A DNA stretch of 64,000 bases from an uncultured Acidimicrobiales bacterium (GTDB lineage Bacteria; Actinomycetota; Acidimicrobiia; Acidimicrobiales; SHLQ01), in assembly GCA_937922235.1 (NCBI GenBank), contig CAKZVC010000016.1, forward strand, positions 30,222-94,221, written 5' to 3'. A program made the translations under genes and the position numbers. The notes under the pieces are model-generated. The model did not search any database. It was not told the DNA's origin and saw nothing but the letters and a program-made list of their open reading frames with translations. Below are positions 32,984 through 41,525 of the stretch, one piece after another (the stretch's first letter is position 1; each line of letters opens with the position of its first letter).

Positions 32984-33018
32984 TTGTGGATCGAACATAT
33001 GTTCGATAGTATTTATCT
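32984..33018 (+). promoter_or_regulatory. LexA-controlled leaderless promoter of the DUF222/HNH gene
   Basis: TTGTGG (32984-32989), a 17-bp spacer, then TAGTAT (33007-33012) and exactly six bases to the ATG at 33019. The spacer contains the perfect LexA palindrome TCGAACATATGTTCGA at 32991-33006. Binding of LexA would occlude both promoter elements. Confidence 0.85.
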
Positions 33019-34308
33019 ATGGCTTCGATGCAGAGTGCTCACGGAAATGGCCCACTTGGGCCCCTCCATGCAGCGCTCGACGAGCTGGGTGAACAGTTCC
33101 TGGCATCGATGAGCTCCGAAGAGCTCGGCGACCGATGCGTTTCGTTGCAAAGCGCCCGGCAGCGGCTCGACGGCTTGATTGCTGTCGGACTTGCCGAAGC
33201 TGAACGTGCTGGGGTTGCGGCGAAGGCTGGTGTGCGGACAATGGCCCAATACATCGCCGCCCGCACCCACGCCTCCCCTGACGCGTTGCGTGCCGACCAA
33301 CGCGTCGGCGTCTGGGTTGGCCAGTTCGCACAACTCGAAACCGCAATGCTCGACGGGCTGCTGTCGCGTCACCACGTCGACCTCTTGCGGCGCAGCGAGA
33401 ACATTCGAGTGTTCGCCGCAATGCAACGCGATCAGCAGCTCTTCATCAAACTGGCTGCCGACCTCGAATGGAAGTCGTTCAAGAGCTGCGTCAAATACTG
33501 GTTGATGGTGAACGATCAAGACGGCCCCGACCCCGACGACCACGAAACCGACAACACCTGCACCGTCAGCACCGACGCGTCAACCGGGCGAGTAAAACTC
33601 ACTCTCGACCTTGACCCTCTCTCGGGCGGCAAGCTCAAACAAGCCCTCGCCGATGAGGAAAACCGCCTGTTCAACCAAGACCAAGAAAACGGCATCATTC
33701 GCTCCGTCACAAACCGGCGAGCCGAAGCCGCGGCCAACCTCGTCGAACGCGGTGCTGGGCGGTCCGAAACGAACGCCAAGCCATTGATCCATGTGGTGAT
33801 GTCGTTGAAGGTCCTGCTGCACGCACTTGCACAGATGGCGAAGGACCCATCAGAGCAAGACTTTGTGTCGGTCCTCGACCCCAACGATGTTGACTGCCGA
33901 TGCGAATTGTTGGACGGCACCCCTATCCACCCCAAGTACGCATTGGTTTTACTCATGCAAGCCCGGGTTCGACGACAGGTGCTCACGGCAAAGAGCCAAA
34001 CGCTCAATGCGAGTGTGCGAACACGTTTGTTCCCGCAATGGATGAAAGACATCAAACTCGTCGAAACCCGAGGCCAATGCGAAACCGCCGGATGTGACGC
34101 CCAAATCCACTGGCTCCAAGGCGACCATCGGACGCCCTACTCAGCGACCCAAGAAACAACCCTCGCCGAACTCGACATGCTCTGCCGCCCCGACAACCTC
34201 GCCAAAGGCGCCGGCGCACCACTCGCCGAGCGGCAAGCACCAACGAGCCAAATACCCGAAAGCCAAACACTGGAAAGCATGGTCAACCGATCCCTGTGGG
34301 AGCTCTAA
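33019..34308 (+). CDS. DUF222 (13E12-repeat) protein with degenerate HNH nuclease domain, LexA-controlled
   Basis: 429 residues. The long N-terminal DUF222 region is the hallmark of the actinobacterial 13E12-repeat family. A C-terminal HNH-type zinc-finger nuclease fold follows: CETAGC, then GDHRTPYS (first His of HNH present) and LCRPDNLAKG. The middle Asn (AELDML) and the last His (RPDN) of the usual motif are replaced, so the nuclease may be weak or inactive. The LexA box in the promoter fits the known LexA control of 13E12 genes in mycobacteria. The mRNA should be leaderless. A stand-alone gene; ispH follows within 31 bases. Confidence 0.88.
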   Translation: MASMQSAHGNGPLGPLHAALDELGEQFLASMSSEELGDRCVSLQSARQRLDGLIAVGLAEAERAGVAAKAGVRTMAQYIAARTHASPDALRADQRVGVWVGQFAQLETAMLDGLLSRHHVDLLRRSENIRVFAAMQRDQQLFIKLAADLEWKSFKSCVKYWLMVNDQDGPDPDDHETDNTCTVSTDASTGRVKLTLDLDPLSGGKLKQALADEENRLFNQDQENGIIRSVTNRRAEAAANLVERGAGRSETNAKPLIHVVMSLKVLLHALAQMAKDPSEQDFVSVLDPNDVDCRCELLDGTPIHPKYALVLLMQARVRRQVLTAKSQTLNASVRTRLFPQWMKDIKLVETRGQCETAGCDAQIHWLQGDHRTPYSATQETTLAELDMLCRPDNLAKGAGAPLAERQAPTSQIPESQTLESMVNRSLWEL

Positions 34309-34326
34309 CCGGCCAACCGTCTGCGG

Positions 34327-34338
34327 TAGAATCAGTGC
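34327..34338 (+). promoter_or_regulatory. leaderless promoter -10 (TAGAAT) for ispH
   Basis: TAGAAT (34327-34332) is followed by exactly six bases and then the ATG at 34339. No ribosome site is seen. Confidence 0.55.
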
Positions 34339-35367
34339 ATGCCCGTAGACCAAGTCTTGCTCGCTGCGCCCCGAGGCTTTTGTGCCGGAGTCGAGATGGC
34401 CATCAAGGCGCTGGCTGCGATGGTTCGGGCCTTCCCACCACCCGTGTACTGCTATCACGAGATCGTGCACAACCGGCTGGTCGTCCAGCGCTTCGAAGAC
34501 ATGGGCGTGGTGTTCGTCGACGACATTGCCGAGGTCCCCGAGGGCGCACCGATCATGCTGTCGGCCCACGGTTCGGCACCTGAGGTTGTCGAGGCTGCGA
34601 CGAATACTGGCGGCTACATCGTCGATTCGGTCTGCCCCCTCGTCACCAAGGTGCATCACGAGGTCAAGGTTCGTGCCGGCAAGGGCTATCAGATCGTCTA
34701 CGTCGGCCACGAGGGCCACGAGGAAGCAGTCGGCACCATGGCCGTGGCACCCGAAGCCATTCACCGGGTCGAGTCGGTTGAAGAGGTCGAAGCGCTCCCC
34801 CAGATCGAAGGACCAACGGCGCTGTTGGCGCAAACAACGCTTAGCCACCGCGATTGGTCGAGCGTGCAAGATGCTGCGCTCGATCGCTGGCCCGATATGT
34901 GGACCCCAGGCCGCTCCGACCTCTGCTTCGCCACCACCAATCGCCAGGGTGCACTGACCAAGATTGCCCCCGATTGTGACGCCATGGTGGTTATTGGCTC
35001 ATCGAACTCTTCGAACACGATGGCGCTCGCTCGTTTGGCGGCCGAGTCAGGCTGCGATCGGGTACTCCGGGTCAATACCGCAGACGAGCTACCTGACGAC
35101 CTGACCGGCGTTGTCGGCGTCACCGCAGGCGCATCGGCCAGCGAGGAACTCGTCGAATCGGTTATCAACCGCCTCGCCCCAGTCAACGGCGTCAGCGAAG
35201 TGAAGATCACCGAGGAAGACGAGTACTTCCCCGCCCCACGCAAGCTCCGCGACCTGCTCTCGGCAATCGACGCCGCAACCCGACTCACCCTCGGAGCGAC
35301 CGGAGAAAAGCCTCCAACCGGCGACCGTCACCTCGGCGCCAGCGAAGTCCTTCGACTACTTGGCTGA
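34339..35367 (+). CDS. ispH: 4-hydroxy-3-methylbut-2-enyl diphosphate reductase
   Basis: 342 residues, the last step of the MEP isoprenoid pathway. The three cluster cysteines are visible: APRGFCAGVEMAI (Cys15), DSVCPLVTKVHHE (about 98) and LCFATTNRQGA (about 195). Other family motifs are HEIVHN, LSAHGSAP, GHEGHEEAVGT and SNSSNTMALA. The C-terminus contains a short hydrophilic extension. It converges on the minus-strand plsC gene; only four bases separate the two stops. Confidence 0.97.
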   Translation: MPVDQVLLAAPRGFCAGVEMAIKALAAMVRAFPPPVYCYHEIVHNRLVVQRFEDMGVVFVDDIAEVPEGAPIMLSAHGSAPEVVEAATNTGGYIVDSVCPLVTKVHHEVKVRAGKGYQIVYVGHEGHEEAVGTMAVAPEAIHRVESVEEVEALPQIEGPTALLAQTTLSHRDWSSVQDAALDRWPDMWTPGRSDLCFATTNRQGALTKIAPDCDAMVVIGSSNSSNTMALARLAAESGCDRVLRVNTADELPDDLTGVVGVTAGASASEELVESVINRLAPVNGVSEVKITEEDEYFPAPRKLRDLLSAIDAATRLTLGATGEKPPTGDRHLGASEVLRLLG

Positions 35368-35371
35368 GGTT

Positions 35372-36070
35372 CTAGCGCAACGACTTGGCTTGGTCGAAGA
35401 GTTCTTGGAGTCGTTGGCGGAGTAGCTCGGTGTGTTCTTTGACAACCCGGCGCGGAACTCGACCGTTCTCGTTCTGGGCTGGTGGATCGATGGGTTCGCC
35501 AATGACAAACACGAGCTTCTTCGGGTAGACGAACTTCTTGCCGACGGGCATTGCTTCTTCAGTGCTGGCAATACCGACTGGGACGATCGGCACTTGTTGG
35601 CGCCCAGAGACAAAGGCCGGTCCGTCGTACATGTTCTCGGCTTGCACCACGGGGCCGCTGCGTCGGGTTCCTTCGGGGAACATCACGAGCGTTTCGCCAC
35701 GTTGCAGAACCGCTTCGGCAGCCGCCATTGCGCCTCGATCGCTCGAATCTCGCTCGACGGGGAAACCGCCCATCATCGTGAGGAACCAGCTGGAGAACTT
35801 GTTGACTTCCCACAGCGACTCTTTGCCCATGAATCGGATCTGCTTCCGGCGAATCACCGGAAGCAGCGGAGTGTCGAGGTTCGAGCGGTGGACCGGGCTC
35901 AGAATGAACGCTCCGTCGGTCGGCAGATTCTCGCGTCCATGCACTTCGTAACGGAACCATACCTTCGCGGCCGCGACCATGGCTGACCGAAGAACGGTCC
36001 AAGCCAGCCGCTCGCGGCGGCCGAGATCGGCGCCGAACTTCTCGATGGTCGCTTCAGAAACCGTGGCCAT
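35372..36070 (-). CDS. plsC: 1-acyl-sn-glycerol-3-phosphate acyltransferase (PlsC family)
   Basis: 232 residues. Acyltransferase motif I HRSNLD (residues 61-66), a FPEGTRRSG motif (about 133) and a C-terminal PIVPVGI are present. It acylates lysophosphatidic acid in phospholipid synthesis. The ATG at 36070 lies four bases beyond the stop of the fused aroA-cmk gene, so the two are one transcript; an extension upstream would read through that gene. The cmk-plsC adjacency is found in many bacteria. It converges on ispH. Confidence 0.88.
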   Translation of the reverse strand: MATVSEATIEKFGADLGRRERLAWTVLRSAMVAAAKVWFRYEVHGRENLPTDGAFILSPVHRSNLDTPLLPVIRRKQIRFMGKESLWEVNKFSSWFLTMMGGFPVERDSSDRGAMAAAEAVLQRGETLVMFPEGTRRSGPVVQAENMYDGPAFVSGRQQVPIVPVGIASTEEAMPVGKKFVYPKKLVFVIGEPIDPPAQNENGRVPRRVVKEHTELLRQRLQELFDQAKSLR

Positions 36071-36074
36071 GCGC

Positions 36075-38003
36075 TTACTGCCGACTAGGCCACTCGTTGG
36101 CGATGGCTTCGACGACGCCGTCGATATCAAGCGACGTCGTGTCGATGACCACTGCACCGTCGGCAACCGTGAGCGGGTCGGTCTCTCGGGTCATGTCGAG
36201 CCGGTCGCGCTCGGCAATGGCAATCTTCATGGCTTCAAGGTCCTCATCACCAGTTTCCGATGCACGACGTCGTGCGCGTTCGTCGACGGACGCGTCGAGA
36301 TAAATCTTGAGCGTTGCGTCGGGAAACACTGCCGTGCCGATATCGCGTCCTTCGAGCACCGCGGCGCCGCGCTTGCGGGCCCACTCACGCTGCGACTCGG
36401 CGAGCACTACACGCACGCCGGGAATCGCCGCCACGGTTGACACTGCGGCGGTGACGTCGGGTTCACGGATTGCCGTGGTGACGTCGACGCCGTCGATGAC
36501 GACCGAGCTCGGGCCGACCACGATCGTTGCCGACTCAGCGGCTGCGGTAACCGCTGCATGATCGTCGAGATGCACACCCGCCTGCAGTACCGCGTAGGTG
36601 ACGGCTCGATACATCGCACCGGTGTCAAGGTGCGGGAGCCGGAGCACGAGCGAGATCAGTTTGGCGACGGTCGACTTACCGCTGCCGGCAGGGCCGTCGA
36701 TCGCGAGCACCAGCGGCGCTGGGCGAGCCTCGGCCCGCAACGTCGCGAGCATGTCCCAGTAGCCGGGGAAAGTCTTTGCTACACAGCCAGGGTCGTTGAT
36801 GTCGACCGGGGCGTCGGTGAGGCCAACAAGAGCAAGGCCCATCGCCATCCGGTGGTCTTCGTAGGTATCGACGGCGGTGGTCTGGTGTGGTCCTCCGCTG
36901 ACGGTAAATCCGTCGGAGTCAACCGAGGAAGACACGCCCAACCGATCGAGCTCGTCGACCGATGCCTGCACGCGGTCGGACTCCTTCGTGGTTCGGATGA
37001 ACCCAATGCCAGTCACCGAGCTCGTGCCCGAAGCCTTGGCTGCCACTGCGGCAAAGGTTGGTGCAGTGTCGCTCATGTCTCCCAGATCGACCGATAGTGG
37101 GTCGAGGATGCCGCTGCCGCGCACTTCGATCGAGTCGTTGTCGACGAACACGCTGGCACCCATTGGCTCAAGCACTCGGGTGGCGAATTCGGCGTCGCCC
37201 TGAAGCGACATCGAGCCAAGGCCAACCACCGTGATGCGTCCCCCGACGATCGCCGCCGCGGCCAGCGGGTAGGTCGCGGTCGACGCATCCGGCTCGATCG
37301 CGTAGGTCTGCGCTTCGTAGCCACCGGCTGCAACCTGAATGCGTCCTTCGGAGACGTCGACGGTGGCGCCGAATGCGGCCATGACCGAGATCGTCATATC
37401 GATGTACGGCTGCGACACGGGTGTGCCAACCAACGTCAGGTCGAGGCCATCGCGGAACGCAGGAGCACTAAGCAACAGCGCCGAGATGAACTGGCTCGAC
37501 ACTTCAGCGCCAATCGAGACCTCTCGCCCAGTGACGCCAGATGAGACCGGAATCGGAAGAACATCGCTCTCGACGGTGGCCCCGAGCCCCCGTAGCGCCT
37601 TGGTGAGATCGCCCATCGGGCGGCCACGCATCTGCTCGTGGCCAGTGAGCGTGCCCGAGCCAGCGATCGCCAGCATCGGCAGTAGGAAGCGTGCGCTCGT
37701 TCCGGATTGGTTCGCATCGAGCTCGGAGGCGGGAACGTCGAGCGCTCCCCCACGTCCGTGCACGGTCACCGTGGTGCCATCGACTTCAGTTTGGATGCCG
37801 AGGGCTTCGAGCGCCCCGATCATGGCTTCGGTGTCGTCTGACAGACCCACGCCAGTAAGCGTCGAGGTGCCGTCGGCCAGCGCAGCCACGATAAGCGCAC
37901 GGTTGGTCAGGCTCTTCGACCCGGGGAGTACAACGGTCGAGTCGAGCGTGCCCGCAATGGGCTCGACCCGATACGGATCAGGGAGCACTGCGAAGTCAGT
38001 CAT
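36075..38003 (-). CDS. aroA-cmk: fused EPSP synthase and cytidylate kinase (AroA-Cmk)
   Basis: 642 residues in one frame. Residues 1 to about 425 are 3-phosphoshikimate 1-carboxyvinyltransferase: PGSKSLTNRALIVAALADG, SGTSARFLLPMLA and the C-terminal DTYEDHRMAMGLALVGL. From about 430 the cytidylate kinase begins with VLAIDGPAGSGKSTVAKLI, LDTGAMYRAVTYAVL and GRDIGTAVFPDATLKIYLDAS. It makes EPSP for chorismate synthesis and phosphorylates CMP/dCMP. No stop or frameshift separates the halves; a short linker (LRAEARPAP) joins them. It overlaps the tyrA gene upstream by ATGA and is followed by plsC. Confidence 0.95.
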   Translation of the reverse strand: MTDFAVLPDPYRVEPIAGTLDSTVVLPGSKSLTNRALIVAALADGTSTLTGVGLSDDTEAMIGALEALGIQTEVDGTTVTVHGRGGALDVPASELDANQSGTSARFLLPMLAIAGSGTLTGHEQMRGRPMGDLTKALRGLGATVESDVLPIPVSSGVTGREVSIGAEVSSQFISALLLSAPAFRDGLDLTLVGTPVSQPYIDMTISVMAAFGATVDVSEGRIQVAAGGYEAQTYAIEPDASTATYPLAAAAIVGGRITVVGLGSMSLQGDAEFATRVLEPMGASVFVDNDSIEVRGSGILDPLSVDLGDMSDTAPTFAAVAAKASGTSSVTGIGFIRTTKESDRVQASVDELDRLGVSSSVDSDGFTVSGGPHQTTAVDTYEDHRMAMGLALVGLTDAPVDINDPGCVAKTFPGYWDMLATLRAEARPAPLVLAIDGPAGSGKSTVAKLISLVLRLPHLDTGAMYRAVTYAVLQAGVHLDDHAAVTAAAESATIVVGPSSVVIDGVDVTTAIREPDVTAAVSTVAAIPGVRVVLAESQREWARKRGAAVLEGRDIGTAVFPDATLKIYLDASVDERARRRASETGDEDLEAMKIAIAERDRLDMTRETDPLTVADGAVVIDTTSLDIDGVVEAIANEWPSRQ

Positions 38004-39076
38004 GAAAGGGGCCTTACAGAAGGTCGATACCCACGAGCCAGCAACCCGCCTCGGAGAACGTCGGACACGTCGGAATCGACCAACAAGACGATGACGCCCG
38101 TCGGGCCCTCAGCGCTGTGTGCGATCTCGAGGTCGAAGATGTTGACATCGAGCTCGGCAGCGAGGCCGGTGATTGCGGCCAGTTCGCCTCGTTCATCCTT
38201 AATGCGGACGCGAACTTCAGAGAGTCCGGGCGGCAGCGGCACCGCTGTCGGCAAGTTAGTTCGAGCTGATCGAGCACTGCTCAGCGCCGTGCGGATTGCG
38301 TCGGCGTTCTCGTCAGCAACCGCTGTGCGCAGCTCGTTGAGGCTCGCGATGACCTCGTCAAGGGCACTGGTGATTGCGTCACCGTTTTGCAAACAGATCG
38401 GCGGCCAAATGTCGGGCGAGCCAGATGCGATGCGGGTCATGTCGCGAAACCCTCCCGCAGCGAGCCGAAGCATGGCCAAGTGCTCATCAGAGCGCTTGCT
38501 CGCCACGTTCATCAATGCTGCCGCTGTGAGATGAGGGACGTGCGACACGGTGGCGACCATCCGGTCGTGAGCGACGGGTTCGAGCGTGAGCGGATCTGCG
38601 CCTAGCGCCACGACGAGCTCGTGCATTGCGGCAAATGTTTGGTCGCTGGTCTCGACCGAAGGTGTGATCACCCAGGCCGCACCGCGGAAGAGATCGGGTC
38701 GGGCCCCATCGAGGCCACTTTGCTCTGAGCCAGCCATTGGGTGTGACGGCACGAATCGCTCATGACTGACCGCCTGAGCGATCGGACCCTTGACGCTTCC
38801 GGTGTCGGTGACCCAGCCGGTCGTTTCGGCGAGTGCTTGCTTCACACCGTCAGGAATTGCGTCGACCGGCGTTGCGACAATCGTCAAGGACGCATCGCTC
38901 GGAAGCCCACCCTGGTGGATGATTCCGTCGGTGACGGCACGGTCGACGATGGCTGGATCATTGTCGACACCGCCAACCACATAGCCCATGTCGCGAAGTG
39001 CACAGGCGAGGCTGCCACCGATCAATCCAAGACCGATGATGCCCGCGGTTTTCTGACTACCGGGTGCGCTGGACAT
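38000..39076 (-). CDS. tyrA: prephenate dehydrogenase with C-terminal ACT domain
   Basis: 358 residues. The NAD-binding motif IIGLGLIGGSLACALRD (residues 13-29), VTDTGSVKG, PSHPMAGSEQSG and HVPHLTAAALMN mark the dehydrogenase. A C-terminal ACT domain (EVRVRIKDERGELAAITGLA, about 287-358) can bind tyrosine for feedback inhibition. It converts prephenate to 4-hydroxyphenylpyruvate. A TAGGCT hexamer eight bases upstream of the ATG could give extra transcription, but it lies in the 3' end of the pseudouridine synthase gene region. Overlaps aroA-cmk by four bases. Confidence 0.95.
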   Translation of the reverse strand: MSSAPGSQKTAGIIGLGLIGGSLACALRDMGYVVGGVDNDPAIVDRAVTDGIIHQGGLPSDASLTIVATPVDAIPDGVKQALAETTGWVTDTGSVKGPIAQAVSHERFVPSHPMAGSEQSGLDGARPDLFRGAAWVITPSVETSDQTFAAMHELVVALGADPLTLEPVAHDRMVATVSHVPHLTAAALMNVASKRSDEHLAMLRLAAGGFRDMTRIASGSPDIWPPICLQNGDAITSALDEVIASLNELRTAVADENADAIRTALSSARSARTNLPTAVPLPPGLSEVRVRIKDERGELAAITGLAAELDVNIFDLEIAHSAEGPTGVIVLLVDSDVSDVLRGGLLARGYRPSVRPLS

Positions 39077-39087
39077 AGCCGAGAAGC

Positions 39088-39831
39088 CTATCCGGCAAGC
39101 GACTCAGCAATGGCTTCTTCGAGCCGTCGGAGCTCGGCTCCGTCGACATCTCGCCACTCGCCTGGCTTCAGCGTGTTGTCGGTGATCGTCCCGATGCGGG
39201 TTCGCACAAGCCGAGTGACTGGGTGTCCAACCGCTTCACACATGCGTCGGATCTGACGGTTGCGGCCCTCGTGGATCACGAACTTGAGCAACCCAGGCTG
39301 AAGCTCGGAGACCGAAGCAGGTGCGGTGACCCCATCGTCGAGATGAATGCCCTCACGAAGCTGGCGGAGAATCCCGCGCGAGGGAGACCCTTCAACACTG
39401 ACGAGGTACTCCTTGTCGACGCCGTATGAGGGATGGGTGAGACGCTGGGTCAGGCCGCCGTCGTTCGTGAGCAGGATCAGCCCTTCGCTGTCGGCATCGA
39501 GCCGACCGATCGGATAGAGCCGCTCCTCAACATCGACGACCTCGACGACCGTCTCACGCCCATGAGTGTCTTCGACGGTCGAAATGACGCCAACGGGCTT
39601 GTTGAGCAGCACCGTTCGCCGGGTCGGGTCGATCGTGACCACTGCACCATCAACACAGATCACGTCTGTCGACGGGTCGACCTTGTCGCCAAGGGTTGCC
39701 ACCACACCGTTGATGGTGATGCGGCCATCCTCGATCATGTCTTCGCTAACCCGCCGTGAGGCAACGCCAGCGGCGGAGAGAGCTTTCTGAACGCGTTGGC
39801 GGGTCGGCGAAGCGTCGTCTTCGCTACTCAT
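39088..39831 (-). CDS. rluB: 23S/16S rRNA pseudouridine synthase (RsuA/RluB family)
   Basis: 247 residues. An N-terminal S4 RNA-binding domain (QKALSAAGVASRRVSEDMIEDGRITING) is followed by the catalytic RLDADSEGLILLTNDG (Asp in RLDA) and the terminal EGRNRQIRRMCEAVGHPVTRLVR. It isomerises a uridine in rRNA, most likely 23S (RluB type) judging from the scpAB linkage seen in other bacteria. The start ATG at 39831 overlaps the scpB end by eight bases, so it is co-translated with it. An extension upstream of 39831 would overlap scpB and is rejected. Confidence 0.93.
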   Translation of the reverse strand: MSSEDDASPTRQRVQKALSAAGVASRRVSEDMIEDGRITINGVVATLGDKVDPSTDVICVDGAVVTIDPTRRTVLLNKPVGVISTVEDTHGRETVVEVVDVEERLYPIGRLDADSEGLILLTNDGGLTQRLTHPSYGVDKEYLVSVEGSPSRGILRQLREGIHLDDGVTAPASVSELQPGLLKFVIHEGRNRQIRRMCEAVGHPVTRLVRTRIGTITDNTLKPGEWRDVDGAELRRLEEAIAESLAG

Positions 39832-40681
39832 CGCCTTCAGCGCTCGCCAACGGATCGACGTATCCAGTTGTCGAGTCGCGCAGGTCGATAACGGCGCTTC
39901 CCGATGCGTCGCTGCCCTCTTCGTCGGCGCTCTGCTCGGCGAGCGGTGCACGCTCATCCATTGGGGCATCCCCGGCCGCAGCTGCGGCTTCAGCAGGAGC
40001 CTCAGGCTCGGCTCCGTCAAAACGAAGACCGTGCTCAAGCGCTTCGTACACATCGGCGCTCGGCACGAAGTCGCCAAGGTCAGGAAGGTCGACGATCGAG
40101 TTGATGTTGAGCCGCTCAAGGAACAGCGCAGTGGTTCCGTACATCACAGCTTGGCCGGGGCCCGGGTCACGGGACACCTCGGCGATGTAGCCACGCTGGG
40201 TCAGTGTTCGCATAACGGCATCGACCGACACGCCACGGATCGCAGCGACCTGAGCGCGGGAGATCGGCTGCTTGTACGCAACGATCGCAAGGGTCTCAAG
40301 AGCTGCGGCCGACAGGCGGCTCGACTGGCCCTCCAGCACAAAGCGCTCGACGTATGCAGCCTGCTCGGGGTGGCTCTGAAAGCGGTAACCGCCCGCCACG
40401 CGGGCAAGGACGAAGCCTCGGCCTTGTTCGCGGTAGGTGTTGTCGAGCTCGGCGCATGTCGCTTCGACGGCTTCGACGCTGGTCTCGACAAGCTGGGCGA
40501 GTAGACGTGGCTCAATCGGACGCTCGGCGACCATCAGCACCGCCTCGATCGCTGCGGTGAGCTCGTGCGGAAGCAGACGGCTCTCCTCGGTGAGCACCGT
40601 TCCTTCCGTATCTGGGCCATCGGCATCCGGCTGACCATCGTTGGTGTGTAGTTCGTCTACTGAGGTGTCTTCGTTTTCCAT
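39824..40681 (-). CDS. scpB: segregation and condensation protein B
   Basis: 285 residues. Two winged-helix domains (LTAAIEAVLMVAERPIEP, then SRLSAAALETLAIVAYKQPISRAQVAAIRG and GYIAEVSRDPGPGQAVMYGTTALFLE) are typical of ScpB, which binds the ScpA kleisin and SMC. Long acidic tails at both ends (first about 35 and last about 85 residues, Asp/Glu/Ala-rich) exceed the usual length. The ATG directly abuts the scpA stop TAA at 40682-40684. No smc gene is in the window. Part of the scpA-scpB-rluB-tyrA-aroA/cmk-plsC run. Confidence 0.95.
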   Translation of the reverse strand: MENEDTSVDELHTNDGQPDADGPDTEGTVLTEESRLLPHELTAAIEAVLMVAERPIEPRLLAQLVETSVEAVEATCAELDNTYREQGRGFVLARVAGGYRFQSHPEQAAYVERFVLEGQSSRLSAAALETLAIVAYKQPISRAQVAAIRGVSVDAVMRTLTQRGYIAEVSRDPGPGQAVMYGTTALFLERLNINSIVDLPDLGDFVPSADVYEALEHGLRFDGAEPEAPAEAAAAAGDAPMDERAPLAEQSADEEGSDASGSAVIDLRDSTTGYVDPLASAEGDE

Positions 40682-41461
40682 TTATCCGTCGTACGCGTCG
40701 ATTGCGAGTGCCGTGAGTGCTTCGGCCTGCGAGCCGCCGATCCACTCGAGTTGAATGTTGCCAAACGCCTCTGCCTGGCGAATGTCGACCATGCCCTGCT
40801 TGAACAGCTCGAGGATGGCCAAGAACCGGACGACGACCTCAAGGCGATCGACCAGTCCGGACGTGAGATCTCGGAAGTTAACACGACCAGCACCTGGCAG
40901 TTCGTCGATGAACTCGCGAACGGCGTCGGACACCGACGCCGTCACTGCGCTCACGTGATAGAGGTCGAGAATCGGCTCGGGCTTCGGCGTCATCGCACGG
41001 ATGAACGCATCTCGCACGTCGTCAACATCGATGCCTTCGAGCATGTCGGGCGCGACGCCCAGGAACTGCTCCTCAACACCGGCCACCCGGGGGTAGGTGC
41101 GTCCGCCAGCGTCGTGCAGCTGACGCAAGACCGATGCCGCGTCCTTGAACGTCTTGCACTCGACCAAACGAGAGAGCAACAGGTCGCGCTCTTCGAAGAG
41201 GGCGAGCTCGTCATCGAGGTCAAACGAGTCGTCGTCGGGAAGCAGGCGGCGAGCCTTCAACTCGACCAACGTTGCGGCGATCAGCAGGAATTCGGTCGCC
41301 ACATCGAGGTCGAGACTTTCCATCTTTTCGATCTCGGCCAGGTACGCATCGACGATCGTCGCGAGCGAGATGTCGTACAGCTCGACCTCTTCAGAAAGGA
41401 TCAGGTGTAACAACAAATCGAACGGTCCGTTGTAGACCTGCGTTTCCACCTCGAATGCCAC
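40682..41461 (-). CDS. scpA: segregation and condensation protein A
   Basis: 259 residues. ScpA kleisin: FEVETQVYNGPFDLLLHLI at the N-terminus, ATEFLLIAATLVELKARRLLP in the middle, and a C-terminal winged-helix (VVVRFLAILELFKQGMVDIRQAEAFGNIQLEW) that closes the SMC ring. It heads the operon and starts with GTG behind a leaderless-type promoter (TACGAT six bases upstream). It is divergent from the photolyase gene. Confidence 0.96.
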   Translation of the reverse strand: MAFEVETQVYNGPFDLLLHLILSEEVELYDISLATIVDAYLAEIEKMESLDLDVATEFLLIAATLVELKARRLLPDDDSFDLDDELALFEERDLLLSRLVECKTFKDAASVLRQLHDAGGRTYPRVAGVEEQFLGVAPDMLEGIDVDDVRDAFIRAMTPKPEPILDLYHVSAVTASVSDAVREFIDELPGAGRVNFRDLTSGLVDRLEVVVRFLAILELFKQGMVDIRQAEAFGNIQLEWIGGSQAEALTALAIDAYDG

Positions 41462-41473
41462 GGCGTGATCGTA
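41462..41473 (-). promoter_or_regulatory. leaderless promoter -10 (TACGAT) for scpA
   Basis: TACGAT (41468-41473 on the minus strand) then exactly six bases to the GTG at 41461. This promoter would drive the whole scpA-to-plsC run. Confidence 0.55.
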
Positions 41474-41525
41474 TCGCCGCTCGGTCCTCTACAACATCCC
41501 GGGGGACGCATACGGTGAGAGAAAT

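Noticed and set aside
31548..33092. Plus-strand frame of 514 codons opposite the DUF512 gene
   Set aside because: The minus-strand radical SAM/DUF512 protein is clear; the frame also runs through the LexA-controlled promoter region.
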